From contig JAVVEH010000008.1 of the NCBI GenBank assembly GCA_032251435.1, forward strand, positions 50,083 to 114,082: 64,000 nt of DNA. The letters run 5' to 3'. Positions within the stretch are counted from its first letter, which is position 1. Each line of letters begins with the position of its first letter. The position numbers were made by a program, and so were the translations under genes. Under the pieces are notes generated by a model. That model saw only the letters and a program-made list of their open reading frames with translations, was not told where the DNA came from and searched no databases. Source of the stretch: JAVVEH01 sp032251435 (GTDB taxonomy: Bacteria; Verrucomicrobiota; Lentisphaeria; Oligosphaerales; MVZH01). This document shows positions 15,399 to 24,016 of the stretch, piece by piece.

Positions 15399-17432
15399 TC
15401 ACCGCGAAAACAACCGCGTCAGCAGATCCTTAACGGGCATGATCGACACCAGCATCGCCACGACCGTCAGTAGAATATAAAGCATATAGTGATGGGTGAG
15501 CCCTTGTTGTATTCCGCGGATCCGCGCCAGCCAACGCTGAGCCGAGCGGGCGGCGGGCAGAATCTTGCCGTCCAGAACAACGTCGTCCACATGGCTGTCG
15601 AACCGCGCCGGGCCGGGAAATATCCCAGTCACCCCGTCCCCGTGACGGTGAGGATGCAAAACCCAGCCGAACAGGCCGACGAGCGTCTGTGCGAAGGACG
15701 ATGCCGTGTACTGCATCCGTGATGAGGGTCTGGCATACCCGCAATCCCAGGTGACCACCCGGGGCGCGTCAACAGCCCGCATTCGGCGCGCCAGCAGCCA
15801 GGCCCCCGCGCCCGCCATCAGCAGCAGTGCCACCCCCATTGTCCCGACCTCCGCCAGCGGCGCTAGAGACGCCACCTGAAGTTCGCCGCTGGCGGCACCG
15901 TCGGCCCAAACCCCGACCGCCCGGTCGATCCGCGGCGCCACCGCCAACGGAACCAGGCCGATCCAGGCGCAGCCCAAGGCCAGGATTCCCATCGGCGCCA
16001 GCATGCTGACGGGCGACTCGTGGGCCCGCTCCGCGGCCGCGCCGCGCGGACTGCCCAGGAAAATCGCTCCGTAAGCCTTCACGAAACAAGCCAGCGCCAA
16101 GGTGCCGATCATCGCCAGCGCCGGCGCCGCCACCGCCGCCCAGGCCAGCGATGGCCCCGGGTCGATGCCAGTCGTCCGCAGCAATCCCAGGTAGACGAGC
16201 AGTTCGCTGATAAAGCCATTGAGAGGCGGCAGCCCGCAGATGGCGGCCGCCCCGATCATAAACAGCCCGGCCGTCCATGGCATCCGCCGGGCCAAACCGC
16301 CAAGCTGGTCGATCTGGCGCGTGCGGGCGGCGTGGACCACCGACCCCGCGCCGAGAAAAAGCAGCGCCTTGAAAAGTCCATGGTTCCACACATGCAGCAG
16401 GCACCCGGCCAGCCCCAGCCAGACCAAGTCGCCGCGTCCCAGAGACCGGCCGATCATGGCCAGACCCAATCCCATGACGATGATCCCGATATTTTCGACG
16501 CTGTGGTAGGCCAGCAGCCGCTTGAGATCATGCTGTCCAATCGCGAACACCACGCCCAGAATGCCGCTGACCACGCCCAGCAACAGCAGAAAGGCCCCCC
16601 AGACCAGCGGTGGGTCGGGCAGCAGCCAGGTGACGCGGATCAGGCCGTAGACACCCATCTTGAGCATCACGCCCGACAGCAGCGCCGAGACATGGCTCGG
16701 CGCGTTGGCATGGGCCGACGGCAGCCAGAAGTGCAGAGGCATGATCCCCGCTTTGAGGCCGAAACCCAGCAGCGCGAGCAAAAAGATGGCCGTCGACAGA
16801 CCCAGTCCCGTCTGCCCGATGTGCGGCGGGCTCAGAGCGAACGACCCGGCGGCCATCCGCAGCAGGGCGAACATCGCGAACAACCCCAGCGTTCCCAAAT
16901 GCGTGGCTATCAGGTACAGCCAGCCCGAGCCCCTCACTTCAGAGACGCGGTCCTCGGCACTCACTAGAAAGTAGGCCGAGAGAGCCATCGTCTCCCAGCC
17001 CATCAGAAACGTCAGACCGTCACGGGCGACGACCAATGTCGCCATCCCGGCGATCGTCAAGCCCCAGAACAGCCGGAGCTTGCGGCCGTTGGCGATGTGC
17101 GATTCCTGCCGCCAGTACCCCCATCCGTAGACGGCGCCCAGGCCGCCCATGGCGAAGACCGGCACGAGAAAGAAGGCGCTCAAGGCATCCACCGCCACTG
17201 TTGCCTGTTCTCCCCACGCCGGCCAGGGGAACACCAGCGCCACCGTCGGCCCGCTCCGCAATCCCGCCAGGGCCGCGCCGACCCCGAGAACCGCGGCGCA
17301 AGCCATCATCACTATCGAGATACGCTGGCCCGCGGAAGACCGCCGGGCGATGAACAGCCCGGGCAGACCGCTGACCGCCGCCAAGGCGGTCGCCAGTAAA
17401 ATCGTAATAATGTGAGGAGGATATTCCATCAT
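15399..17432 (-). CDS. HyfB-like antiporter subunit, copy 2
   Basis: NuoL/MrpA-type membrane protein, 677 aa. It is a paralogue of the 13231-15225 gene across its full length. Signatures are GLKAGIMPLHFWLPSAHANAPSHVSA, QHDLKRLLAYHSVENIG and HVWNHGLFKALLFLGAG, with the HyfB-type tail WDCGYARPSSRMQYTASSFAQT. With the HyfF-like subunit, the complex would carry three antiporter-type subunits. It starts with two consecutive ATGs (17432, 17429), 33 nt after the regulator gene, and is the first structural gene of the operon. Confidence 0.92.
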   Translation of the reverse strand: MMEYPPHIITILLATALAAVSGLPGLFIARRSSAGQRISIVMMACAAVLGVGAALAGLRSGPTVALVFPWPAWGEQATVAVDALSAFFLVPVFAMGGLGAVYGWGYWRQESHIANGRKLRLFWGLTIAGMATLVVARDGLTFLMGWETMALSAYFLVSAEDRVSEVRGSGWLYLIATHLGTLGLFAMFALLRMAAGSFALSPPHIGQTGLGLSTAIFLLALLGFGLKAGIMPLHFWLPSAHANAPSHVSALLSGVMLKMGVYGLIRVTWLLPDPPLVWGAFLLLLGVVSGILGVVFAIGQHDLKRLLAYHSVENIGIIVMGLGLAMIGRSLGRGDLVWLGLAGCLLHVWNHGLFKALLFLGAGSVVHAARTRQIDQLGGLARRMPWTAGLFMIGAAAICGLPPLNGFISELLVYLGLLRTTGIDPGPSLAWAAVAAPALAMIGTLALACFVKAYGAIFLGSPRGAAAERAHESPVSMLAPMGILALGCAWIGLVPLAVAPRIDRAVGVWADGAASGELQVASLAPLAEVGTMGVALLLMAGAGAWLLARRMRAVDAPRVVTWDCGYARPSSRMQYTASSFAQTLVGLFGWVLHPHRHGDGVTGIFPGPARFDSHVDDVVLDGKILPAARSAQRWLARIRGIQQGLTHHYMLYILLTVVAMLVSIMPVKDLLTRLFSR

Positions 17433-17465
17433 CTTGTCGTGTCGCGGCGCGCCGGTCAGGCGCGC

Positions 17466-18182
17466 TTAATCCCGGTTTCTGGCCCCTTTATATCTCGACG
17501 ATGTCACCAATTCCAGCTCCGTCTCCGCCGCGGCGAGGGTCTGGGTGATTTCGTCACGCGACGCTTGATCTTTGAGAGCTGTTCGGAAACAGCTGTTCTG
17601 AAGCACAAAACCCAGGCGGGAAAGCATATGAAGATGGGCCCGCACCGTCGGACTGATCAAGGCAAAAAGCGTGCCGACAGGCTGCCCGTCGAGGGCACCG
17701 AAGTCAATGGGATTTTCCAGAAAACACAGTGTGATGGCGGGCTTGGTCACATGGAGAACCACCGGGTTCCGCACATGGGGAATCGCAATGCCGTCCCCGA
17801 TGGCCGTCGAGCCCAGGCTCTCGCGGGCCAGGAGCACCTGGTAGAGAAACTCGCGGTCGACTTCCTCAGGCAGCTTCATCACATCGACAATCGCCCGCAG
17901 CACCGAAGACCTGTCCTGCCCGTTCAGCCGATAGGCCACGCCACCGGCCTTCAACGCGTCCGTCAAGGTCGGCAGCGATGATTTCGATACCTCGTTCTCC
18001 AGAAAAATGTCAGGGGAAATCTGGATGCGGCGAGAAGTCGCCCACTCTAAAAGCTCCGCCCGGTTGAACCGGAACTGCTCGTTGATTCGGTACACTGGCA
18101 AAATGCCCTGCTTGATCCACCGGTAGACCGTCTTCTCGGACACAGAAAGAAGTCTGGCCGTGTCTTTAACTGTCAATTGCAT
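17466..18182 (-). CDS. HTH-EIIA(Ntr) regulator of the Ehr operon
   Basis: Two-domain protein, about 238 aa. An excisionase-type HTH domain occupies about residues 1-60 (VKDTARLLSVSEKTVYRWIKQG and FRFNRAELLEW). A PTS EIIA domain of the nitrogen type follows (about 85-230), with the phospho-acceptor His in GDGIAIPHVRNP. EIIA(Ntr) domains report PEP-dependent phosphorylation, so DNA binding may respond to carbon/nitrogen or PEP status. The gene lies 33 nt upstream of the Ehr genes on the same strand. ATG 18182 has GAGG upstream; an in-frame TTG at 18212 is an alternative. Control of the Ehr operon is inferred. Confidence 0.85.
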   Translation of the reverse strand: MQLTVKDTARLLSVSEKTVYRWIKQGILPVYRINEQFRFNRAELLEWATSRRIQISPDIFLENEVSKSSLPTLTDALKAGGVAYRLNGQDRSSVLRAIVDVMKLPEEVDREFLYQVLLARESLGSTAIGDGIAIPHVRNPVVLHVTKPAITLCFLENPIDFGALDGQPVGTLFALISPTVRAHLHMLSRLGFVLQNSCFRTALKDQASRDEITQTLAAAETELELVTSSRYKGARNRD

Positions 18183-18230
18183 GCGCGCCTCGTCGGTAAC
18201 TTTTTGAGACAAAATGCGTCAAAAGAAGAC

Positions 18231-18274
18231 AATATAAAAAGATGTCCTCAAATGTCAATCTATGAGAATAGATT
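18231..18274 (-). promoter_or_regulatory. Promoter and candidate operator of the regulator-Ehr operon
   Basis: On the minus strand TTGACA (18258-18253, perfect -35), 16 nt and TATATT (18236-18231) lie about 50 nt before the regulator start. A perfect inverted repeat AATCTAT-GAGA-ATAGATT (18257-18274) overlaps the upstream edge of the -35 box and is a likely operator, possibly for autoregulation. The rest of 18275-18442 shows nothing I can name beyond a 12-nt match (GCCGTCATTCCG near 18306) to the tRNA-Gln repeat. Confidence 0.6.
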
Positions 18275-18442
18275 TTTTACGAAAGAGATGAAGCGCGTCT
18301 TGGCGCCGTCATTCCGTTTACCGCCTTTCGATGGCGTAAACAGCCCTGTCCGCGCAAAATTATGGATGCGGTTAATGCCTCACCAAAAACCGGGTTGACT
18401 CCCAATCTGATAGATAATTAAGAGCATCCACGGGCGGCGTTG

Positions 18443-21400
18443 TCAGTTTTCCTCCGCGGTTTCGTGTCCGGGTCGGGTGATTATCAGCATGCCTTGAGCG
18501 CCACTGGCGGCCCTGACATCAGGGGCGTACATGCATTCAACGCCGACTTGGGGAATCGCGTAGTTCCCGACAGTGACCGCTCTGGCGGTGTACGTGAATT
18601 CCGCCGGATGTTTGGTGTCACCGGTCAACGCGCAGAACAACAGCAGGCGGTCATCCAGCTTTTCAATATTATCCACCCGCATATGGCGGATCTGATCTTT
18701 CGGCGCCCATTTTGTCGCCAGGGTGGAATCTTCTATCTCCAACCCCCCGGGCAGTAAATCAACCACAACCACATTGTCGTGACGGCCAGGGCTGTTTACC
18801 GTCACTTTCACCTTGACGAGATCCCCTTTCATGACCTGGGTGACTGGATTCATGGCCTCGTCAAAATAGTTCCGTGTGACACTCAAGCCTTGACTGACGG
18901 TTTGAAAATCCATTCCCGCCCGGTTGCCAAAGGTCGCCGTGGCGACAAACAAATGCCCGGGGCCATCGGCTTTAACCGTCAGACGCTCTGGCGTCACCAA
19001 TGTGTTTTTCACCGGATGCGCGCCATCGATTAATTGCTCACCCCGCATGGTGATCAACCGCCCGGTTGACGCGGGGGAGGGTGGGTATTGAGCCAGGAAT
19101 TTGCCAATGGCCATGGTCGCCAGGCTGTTAGCCTGGGTCGTTCCCCAGTGTCCAGAACTGCGTTTTTCGCCGCGGATATCGTTAATCAGGCGGGGAATCC
19201 GCGGATGCCTGGGCAATCGGTCCAACAAGAGATTGGCCGCCAGGGCTTTCCGTCGCAGGGAACTGTCCAGATCCCATTTTAATTCGCCGTCGAGATAACC
19301 CGACGCGGTCATGAGTTGATTCATCCGCTCCACCCCTTCTTTATTTTGGCTTGTTCCCAACAAGGACAGCGCCGCTAAAAAACGGGCGAACGGGGGTGTG
19401 GTTTGATCATCGGCAATGCCGGCGGCCACGCCGACTTCCGGTTTCCCGGCCCGGCTGAGAAGACATAGGGCGTAAGCTCTGTCGGTTATGGACATGGTTA
19501 TTTTCCCCGTCACTCCTTCCCGTAAAAAACTGAGTGTCCGCCGCCAGAGAAAATCGTCAACATCAGCCCCGAAATCCCGCGCTTCGGCGAGAAAATGACA
19601 GGCGTAAACGGAGCCACTGACCCAACATTGGTCATTTCCGGGCCAGGAGGCGAATCCTCCGTTTTGGACTTCCATGGACATAATCCGTCGAACGGCGCGG
19701 TTGAGTTCACCCAGCAGCGCCTGTTTTTCCGTATCGGCGGCGGCCCCATAAGGGGAGAGTAACGCGGCGCGGTAGGGCATCGGAAAGGCGGCGCTTGTTG
19801 TTTGTTCTAAACATCCATACGGATAGGCCCGAAGCCAAGCCAGCGCCGGGGCGATTTCGAGACATGGCGTGGTGGAAATCTCAACGGTGGATGTGAATGT
19901 TCCCGGGAACCATTGAGCGCCAAAGTCAACGTGTTTTTCAGCGCCGGGCTCAATCACAAAGAACTGTCCTTCAAACGACGGGGTTGTCACGGGCCGGGAG
20001 GTGACCTTCGCCTGTGTTGAATCGGACACGTCACCCAGAGTCAACCGCGCCTCAAGGGTCATGGCGCCGGCGGTGTCGGGGGGCACGGTGATTGGCACGC
20101 TCAGTCGATGCTCGACACCTTTGGCCAAGGGGAAGCTTGTCGGCACGGATTGGCGGACTTCCCGGCCGTTGACGAAAAACGCGAACTCCGCGGTGTCGGC
20201 ATTCACATCGTGGTTCAAGGCTTGCACGGTCACCTCGAATTGATCTCCTGGCGCCACCGCGCGGGGAGCGCTGATCATGACTGTCGCCCGTTCGCGCACG
20301 GTCACCATCGTCTCGGTGGAACCAACAGCGTCATGATTAAAGGCGACCGCCATAATCCGCATGCCGCCGGTGAAATCCGGCAACGTCAGCAGCGCTTGGA
20401 CCGAACCGGAAGCGGGGACTTTGACCGGGGGCAGGGCGACCATGGCGGAGGCCAAATGGTCAATCGCCACCGGGGAAAGAAGTTGACCGCGCGTGATTCC
20501 CCCCCCGCCGTCTTGAGACACAGTTCCCGCCTCGGATAAATCAGGAAATACTTGATCATAAAGATCGGCGAAGGATAAGGAACAGCTGCGGTCGCCAAAG
20601 AAAAAGGCGAAGGGATCAGGCGTTTTAAAGGTCGTTAACGACAAAATGCCTTCATCCACGGCGATGATCCGCGCGTAGCCCGCGCTTGGAACTCCGTTTC
20701 GCGACAGCGAAATGTCAATAGGCACGGTGGCTCCCGGTTCCACGGTGAGCGGGCATGACAGCGTTGGCGCGAGGCGCCGGGAGGTTTGGTTCACTGTGAT
20801 TTTCACCAACCCGAACAGGCGCCTGGGCACAAGACGCTCCTCCGGGTTGTCCGCCACAAACGTCACCCCGAGGTAAAAACTCCCCAAGGCGGTTTCTGGC
20901 ATCCGGATATGTAATGTGTTCTCACCTTTTTCACACGCCTCTGAGAAAGACAGATCCAGCGCGTTCACGCCCCCGGTCACCATCACAGCCCCTTTAGCCG
21001 GGGCCGAATATGTGACCCGGAACTCCGCGCCGGGATCCACGGTCATTTGGGTGATGTTGAGCGGCAAATGAGTTAAGTTTGAAGGCCGGACATCATGGCC
21101 CCCCGTGGCGTGCCAAAAATTCAGCCGTGTGGCCGCTTGACTCCCCGGCGCCTCGACCAACAATTCGTATCGGCCTTCGTCAAGGGGGCCCAGATTCAAT
21201 GTCCCGGATAAAGCGCCACGGGTCTCCACGTCTCCCTGTTTGACTTCAATGGATTTCTCCCGCCACGCGTAATGATAGTTCTGTGAATCTTTGACTAATA
21301 GCCGCTCCCAGGAAATGCTGAAAAGCGTGAAGGTCACCCTGTCAGGTGCCTTGTCCTCAGAAAAACAAGGATCAATAACCCATTCAGCGGTGATGGCTGA

Positions 21401-23758
21401 GTCCACGGTGGCGCCTTTTTTCAAGCCGATATAAAAAGGGCACGCGTCCACGGGAATCGCCTGGGTGGCGCTGACCGCGCGTCCGCCGGGCTCTTGAATC
21501 GCGCTGACAACCATGAGCTGGAGCCGCGCTTTCGGCCGCAAGCCGGCGGGAACTTGAACGATGGATGTCGCTTCTCCGTTTTCATGTGTTTTAAACCGGC
21601 GGTTGACGATGGTTTCTGAAATCACTTCACGGCGGAAATCGCCGAATGAAAAGTCGGGGAACCGGCTTGACGTGTACGGCTGATCGCGTACGAAAACTCG
21701 TATTGTCCCATCGCAGTCCGCGGCGGGAGCGCCAAAATAATACAGCGACCGGGTAGAGGCGCTTAGCTCGTCTCCCGCCTTTATACGGGGTTTATCAAGC
21801 GTCAACTCGACCTTTATTCGGTCCGGCATGAACGCGCCGACCTTGAATGATGTCTGGCCCCACGTCCGGGATTCTCCGGGCATGGTCATTTGGATGGTGT
21901 ATGCGCCGGTTCTGGCTTGCGGTGGTAATTCGACTGACAAACTGTGAAACCCCTGTTGGTCAACTGTCACAGTCTCTGACCGCAGCACGGTGCCTGTCGG
22001 TCCGATTAGTTTAATCAGGGCCGGCACCAGGCTGGCCGCCGCCAGTTTCTCATCCCGTAAAAGCGTCGACACTAGAACAGATTCTCCCGGCCGGTATATG
22101 CCCCGGTCTGTGTACATAAACGCTTCATACGGCAGAGCGGGGTGATGATTCCCGGAGACGTCAAACGCGGCGAGACTGTGCTGGCTTTCCCGTAGTTTCA
22201 TGATGGACAGGTCGCCATGTCCCGAGGCGATGATCATGTAAGGCGTCTCGCTGTCGTTGACACCCCTGTCCAAGGCGATTGAAACCTTTCCCGAGCTGTC
22301 GGTCAGGCCCCGCCCAAGTTCCTGATTACGGACACTGATGACTTGCGCCAAATAACCAACCAGTGGCTGGTTCGTGGCGAACGAACGGGCCCAAACCACA
22401 AGCCCTTCCTGGGAATAGTGGGTTGTCAGGGCGATATCAGTCGTCACGACGGTTCGTGAGCTTTTCCGCCACCAATAGTCGTCCACACCCGTCTCAAAAA
22501 CATACACTCCCGGCGTGGTGTCGCCGACAATACCATCCACCGGAACACTCACCCGGTGAAACTGGTCCGCCGCAAGGTTCAGATCCTTTTCAAAGCCTTT
22601 GACAGGGATCCCGTAATCCGCGGGATTGCGTTCCCCGTCTTTGAAAAACGCCTGCAGATTGTTGGGGTAAATTTTCCAGCCGTTTATCGCCAATGTCCGC
22701 ATGTTGCAAACCTTCACAGGCAGGACCTTTTCGCCGGAGATCGGCATGACCGGGCCACTGGTTAAAAAGTGGATGGAAGAGGGCAGGGGAGGGGTGACCA
22801 CGGTTCGGGTCTCATCGCTTCGCAGAGTTTCACCATGATTCGCGTGAAGGCCCTTTTCAAAGGTGATTCGATAAAAGGAGTTCGGACTGAATTTTCCCAT
22901 CATACGGTACTGATTACCCCACCGTTTTGAAACGTCAAAACGTGTTGATGGAGAAATGGATATGTATTTTTTTAATGCGTCAACACTGGCTTGTGAGGAC
23001 AGACTGAAGTCAATCACGATGTCATCCCCGTCGACCTGACCTTTCACCATGCTGACAGTCAGCTTTTCGGGCAACACTAGTTCTCCTGTATACGCTGACG
23101 GCATGGGATGCTCACCCCCCGAAGCGATCAGGCCTGGATTAACAGTCAAGAAACGTTTACCCCCCCGGTCAGGCTCGGTGTCAGCCAGGCAAACCATGTG
23201 TTGGCTGCTCGGACTCGCCGATTCAATCACAAAGGGAACGTCCACGTCATTAAGATCTTTCAGCGTTATTTTTTCCGCTAACGCGACCGGGTTGACGATC
23301 CCGTTAAAGGCCATCGTGAAATAAAGCCCCGACTGGTCATCTCTGGACACTGGATAAAGGCGGGTAACCGCCAACGGGGGCGTGGACACCTCGACAGGCT
23401 GGGCGGGTAACCGATGCCCATCCGCATCGTCCCGTCCGGGGCTTGGCAAAACAGTCACGTTTTTCCCTGGCGGCACCGCTGTCAAAAAGGCGATTCGCAC
23501 GGTCGTGTCATTGATCCATTTATGAGCCGCTGGAATATCGGGAATAAGCTTTACGGGAAGTTCATCAACGGTTCGCGGCATGGGTGTTTTAAAACGCACT
23601 TCCATGCCGTTGAAGTCCGGAGATTCAATGATTTTAACCTGGTCCACACCTGGCCGCCGCCAATCCGGCAGTTTGGGCGCCAATAAAAACCACGCCAAGA
23701 CGACATTCGCGAGAAGTGAACACAGGAAAATCACCGATTTGATGTTTAGGGCGGACAT
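18443..23758 (-). CDS. Bacterial alpha-2-macroglobulin (thioester type)
   Basis: Envelope-anchored protease trap of the YfhM/A2M family, about 1771 aa. An N-terminal hydrophobic anchor (about residues 7-27) precedes the Ig-like MG domains (including YTDRGIYRPGESVLVSTLLRDE). The thioester motif YGCLEQTTS lies near residue 1316 (19802-19816), in a thioester domain whose helices follow. No lipobox is obvious, so anchoring is by the N-terminal helix. ATG 23758 has GGAG 7 nt upstream; an extension to 23818 is rejected. Such genes commonly pair with pbpC, which lies 2.7 kb away here, separated by miaA and two plus-strand genes. Confidence 0.94.
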   Translation of the reverse strand: MSALNIKSVIFLCSLLANVVLAWFLLAPKLPDWRRPGVDQVKIIESPDFNGMEVRFKTPMPRTVDELPVKLIPDIPAAHKWINDTTVRIAFLTAVPPGKNVTVLPSPGRDDADGHRLPAQPVEVSTPPLAVTRLYPVSRDDQSGLYFTMAFNGIVNPVALAEKITLKDLNDVDVPFVIESASPSSQHMVCLADTEPDRGGKRFLTVNPGLIASGGEHPMPSAYTGELVLPEKLTVSMVKGQVDGDDIVIDFSLSSQASVDALKKYISISPSTRFDVSKRWGNQYRMMGKFSPNSFYRITFEKGLHANHGETLRSDETRTVVTPPLPSSIHFLTSGPVMPISGEKVLPVKVCNMRTLAINGWKIYPNNLQAFFKDGERNPADYGIPVKGFEKDLNLAADQFHRVSVPVDGIVGDTTPGVYVFETGVDDYWWRKSSRTVVTTDIALTTHYSQEGLVVWARSFATNQPLVGYLAQVISVRNQELGRGLTDSSGKVSIALDRGVNDSETPYMIIASGHGDLSIMKLRESQHSLAAFDVSGNHHPALPYEAFMYTDRGIYRPGESVLVSTLLRDEKLAAASLVPALIKLIGPTGTVLRSETVTVDQQGFHSLSVELPPQARTGAYTIQMTMPGESRTWGQTSFKVGAFMPDRIKVELTLDKPRIKAGDELSASTRSLYYFGAPAADCDGTIRVFVRDQPYTSSRFPDFSFGDFRREVISETIVNRRFKTHENGEATSIVQVPAGLRPKARLQLMVVSAIQEPGGRAVSATQAIPVDACPFYIGLKKGATVDSAITAEWVIDPCFSEDKAPDRVTFTLFSISWERLLVKDSQNYHYAWREKSIEVKQGDVETRGALSGTLNLGPLDEGRYELLVEAPGSQAATRLNFWHATGGHDVRPSNLTHLPLNITQMTVDPGAEFRVTYSAPAKGAVMVTGGVNALDLSFSEACEKGENTLHIRMPETALGSFYLGVTFVADNPEERLVPRRLFGLVKITVNQTSRRLAPTLSCPLTVEPGATVPIDISLSRNGVPSAGYARIIAVDEGILSLTTFKTPDPFAFFFGDRSCSLSFADLYDQVFPDLSEAGTVSQDGGGGITRGQLLSPVAIDHLASAMVALPPVKVPASGSVQALLTLPDFTGGMRIMAVAFNHDAVGSTETMVTVRERATVMISAPRAVAPGDQFEVTVQALNHDVNADTAEFAFFVNGREVRQSVPTSFPLAKGVEHRLSVPITVPPDTAGAMTLEARLTLGDVSDSTQAKVTSRPVTTPSFEGQFFVIEPGAEKHVDFGAQWFPGTFTSTVEISTTPCLEIAPALAWLRAYPYGCLEQTTSAAFPMPYRAALLSPYGAAADTEKQALLGELNRAVRRIMSMEVQNGGFASWPGNDQCWVSGSVYACHFLAEARDFGADVDDFLWRRTLSFLREGVTGKITMSITDRAYALCLLSRAGKPEVGVAAGIADDQTTPPFARFLAALSLLGTSQNKEGVERMNQLMTASGYLDGELKWDLDSSLRRKALAANLLLDRLPRHPRIPRLINDIRGEKRSSGHWGTTQANSLATMAIGKFLAQYPPSPASTGRLITMRGEQLIDGAHPVKNTLVTPERLTVKADGPGHLFVATATFGNRAGMDFQTVSQGLSVTRNYFDEAMNPVTQVMKGDLVKVKVTVNSPGRHDNVVVVDLLPGGLEIEDSTLATKWAPKDQIRHMRVDNIEKLDDRLLLFCALTGDTKHPAEFTYTARAVTVGNYAIPQVGVECMYAPDVRAASGAQGMLIITRPGHETAEEN

Positions 23759-23827
23759 GACCATTCTCCAATAACGTGAACGCGGAAAACCGCGGGGAAA
23801 TAAACGGGCCGGCAACAATACCTATAT

Positions 23828-23848
23828 AACACCCGAAAACGGGGTGTT
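23828..23848 (-). promoter_or_regulatory. Palindrome inside the candidate A2M promoter
   Basis: The gap 23759-24016 holds no gene. AACACCC-N7-GGGTGTT (23828-23848) is a perfect 7-bp inverted repeat. On the minus strand it sits between a TTGCAA -35-like box and a TATATA -10-like box with an 18-nt spacer, so it could be an operator for alpha-2-macroglobulin. Further upstream, ATGTATACAT (23905-23914) is a 10-bp palindrome. ATAACTT-GGTGAG-AAGTTAT (23998-24017) forms a hairpin at the miaA stop, without a T run. The remainder is AT-rich. Confidence 0.4.
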
Positions 23849-24016
23849 GCAAGTCAAAACCGAGACTATTTTTCACCTGTTTACTGCGTCGCATAATATA
23901 TGTTATGTATACATTTGAATAGGTTGAACTGGCGGATTTAACAATCTTAATTCATTTAACTTAAAGGGGTTGTGGGTTTTGTTTGCAGTGCCTGTTAATA
24001 ACTTGGTGAGAAGTTA

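Noticed and set aside
18305..18330. Far end of an integrated element (12-nt match GCCGTCATTCCG to the tRNA-Gln repeat)
   Set aside because: Too short, and no copy of the tRNA 3' end is present there.
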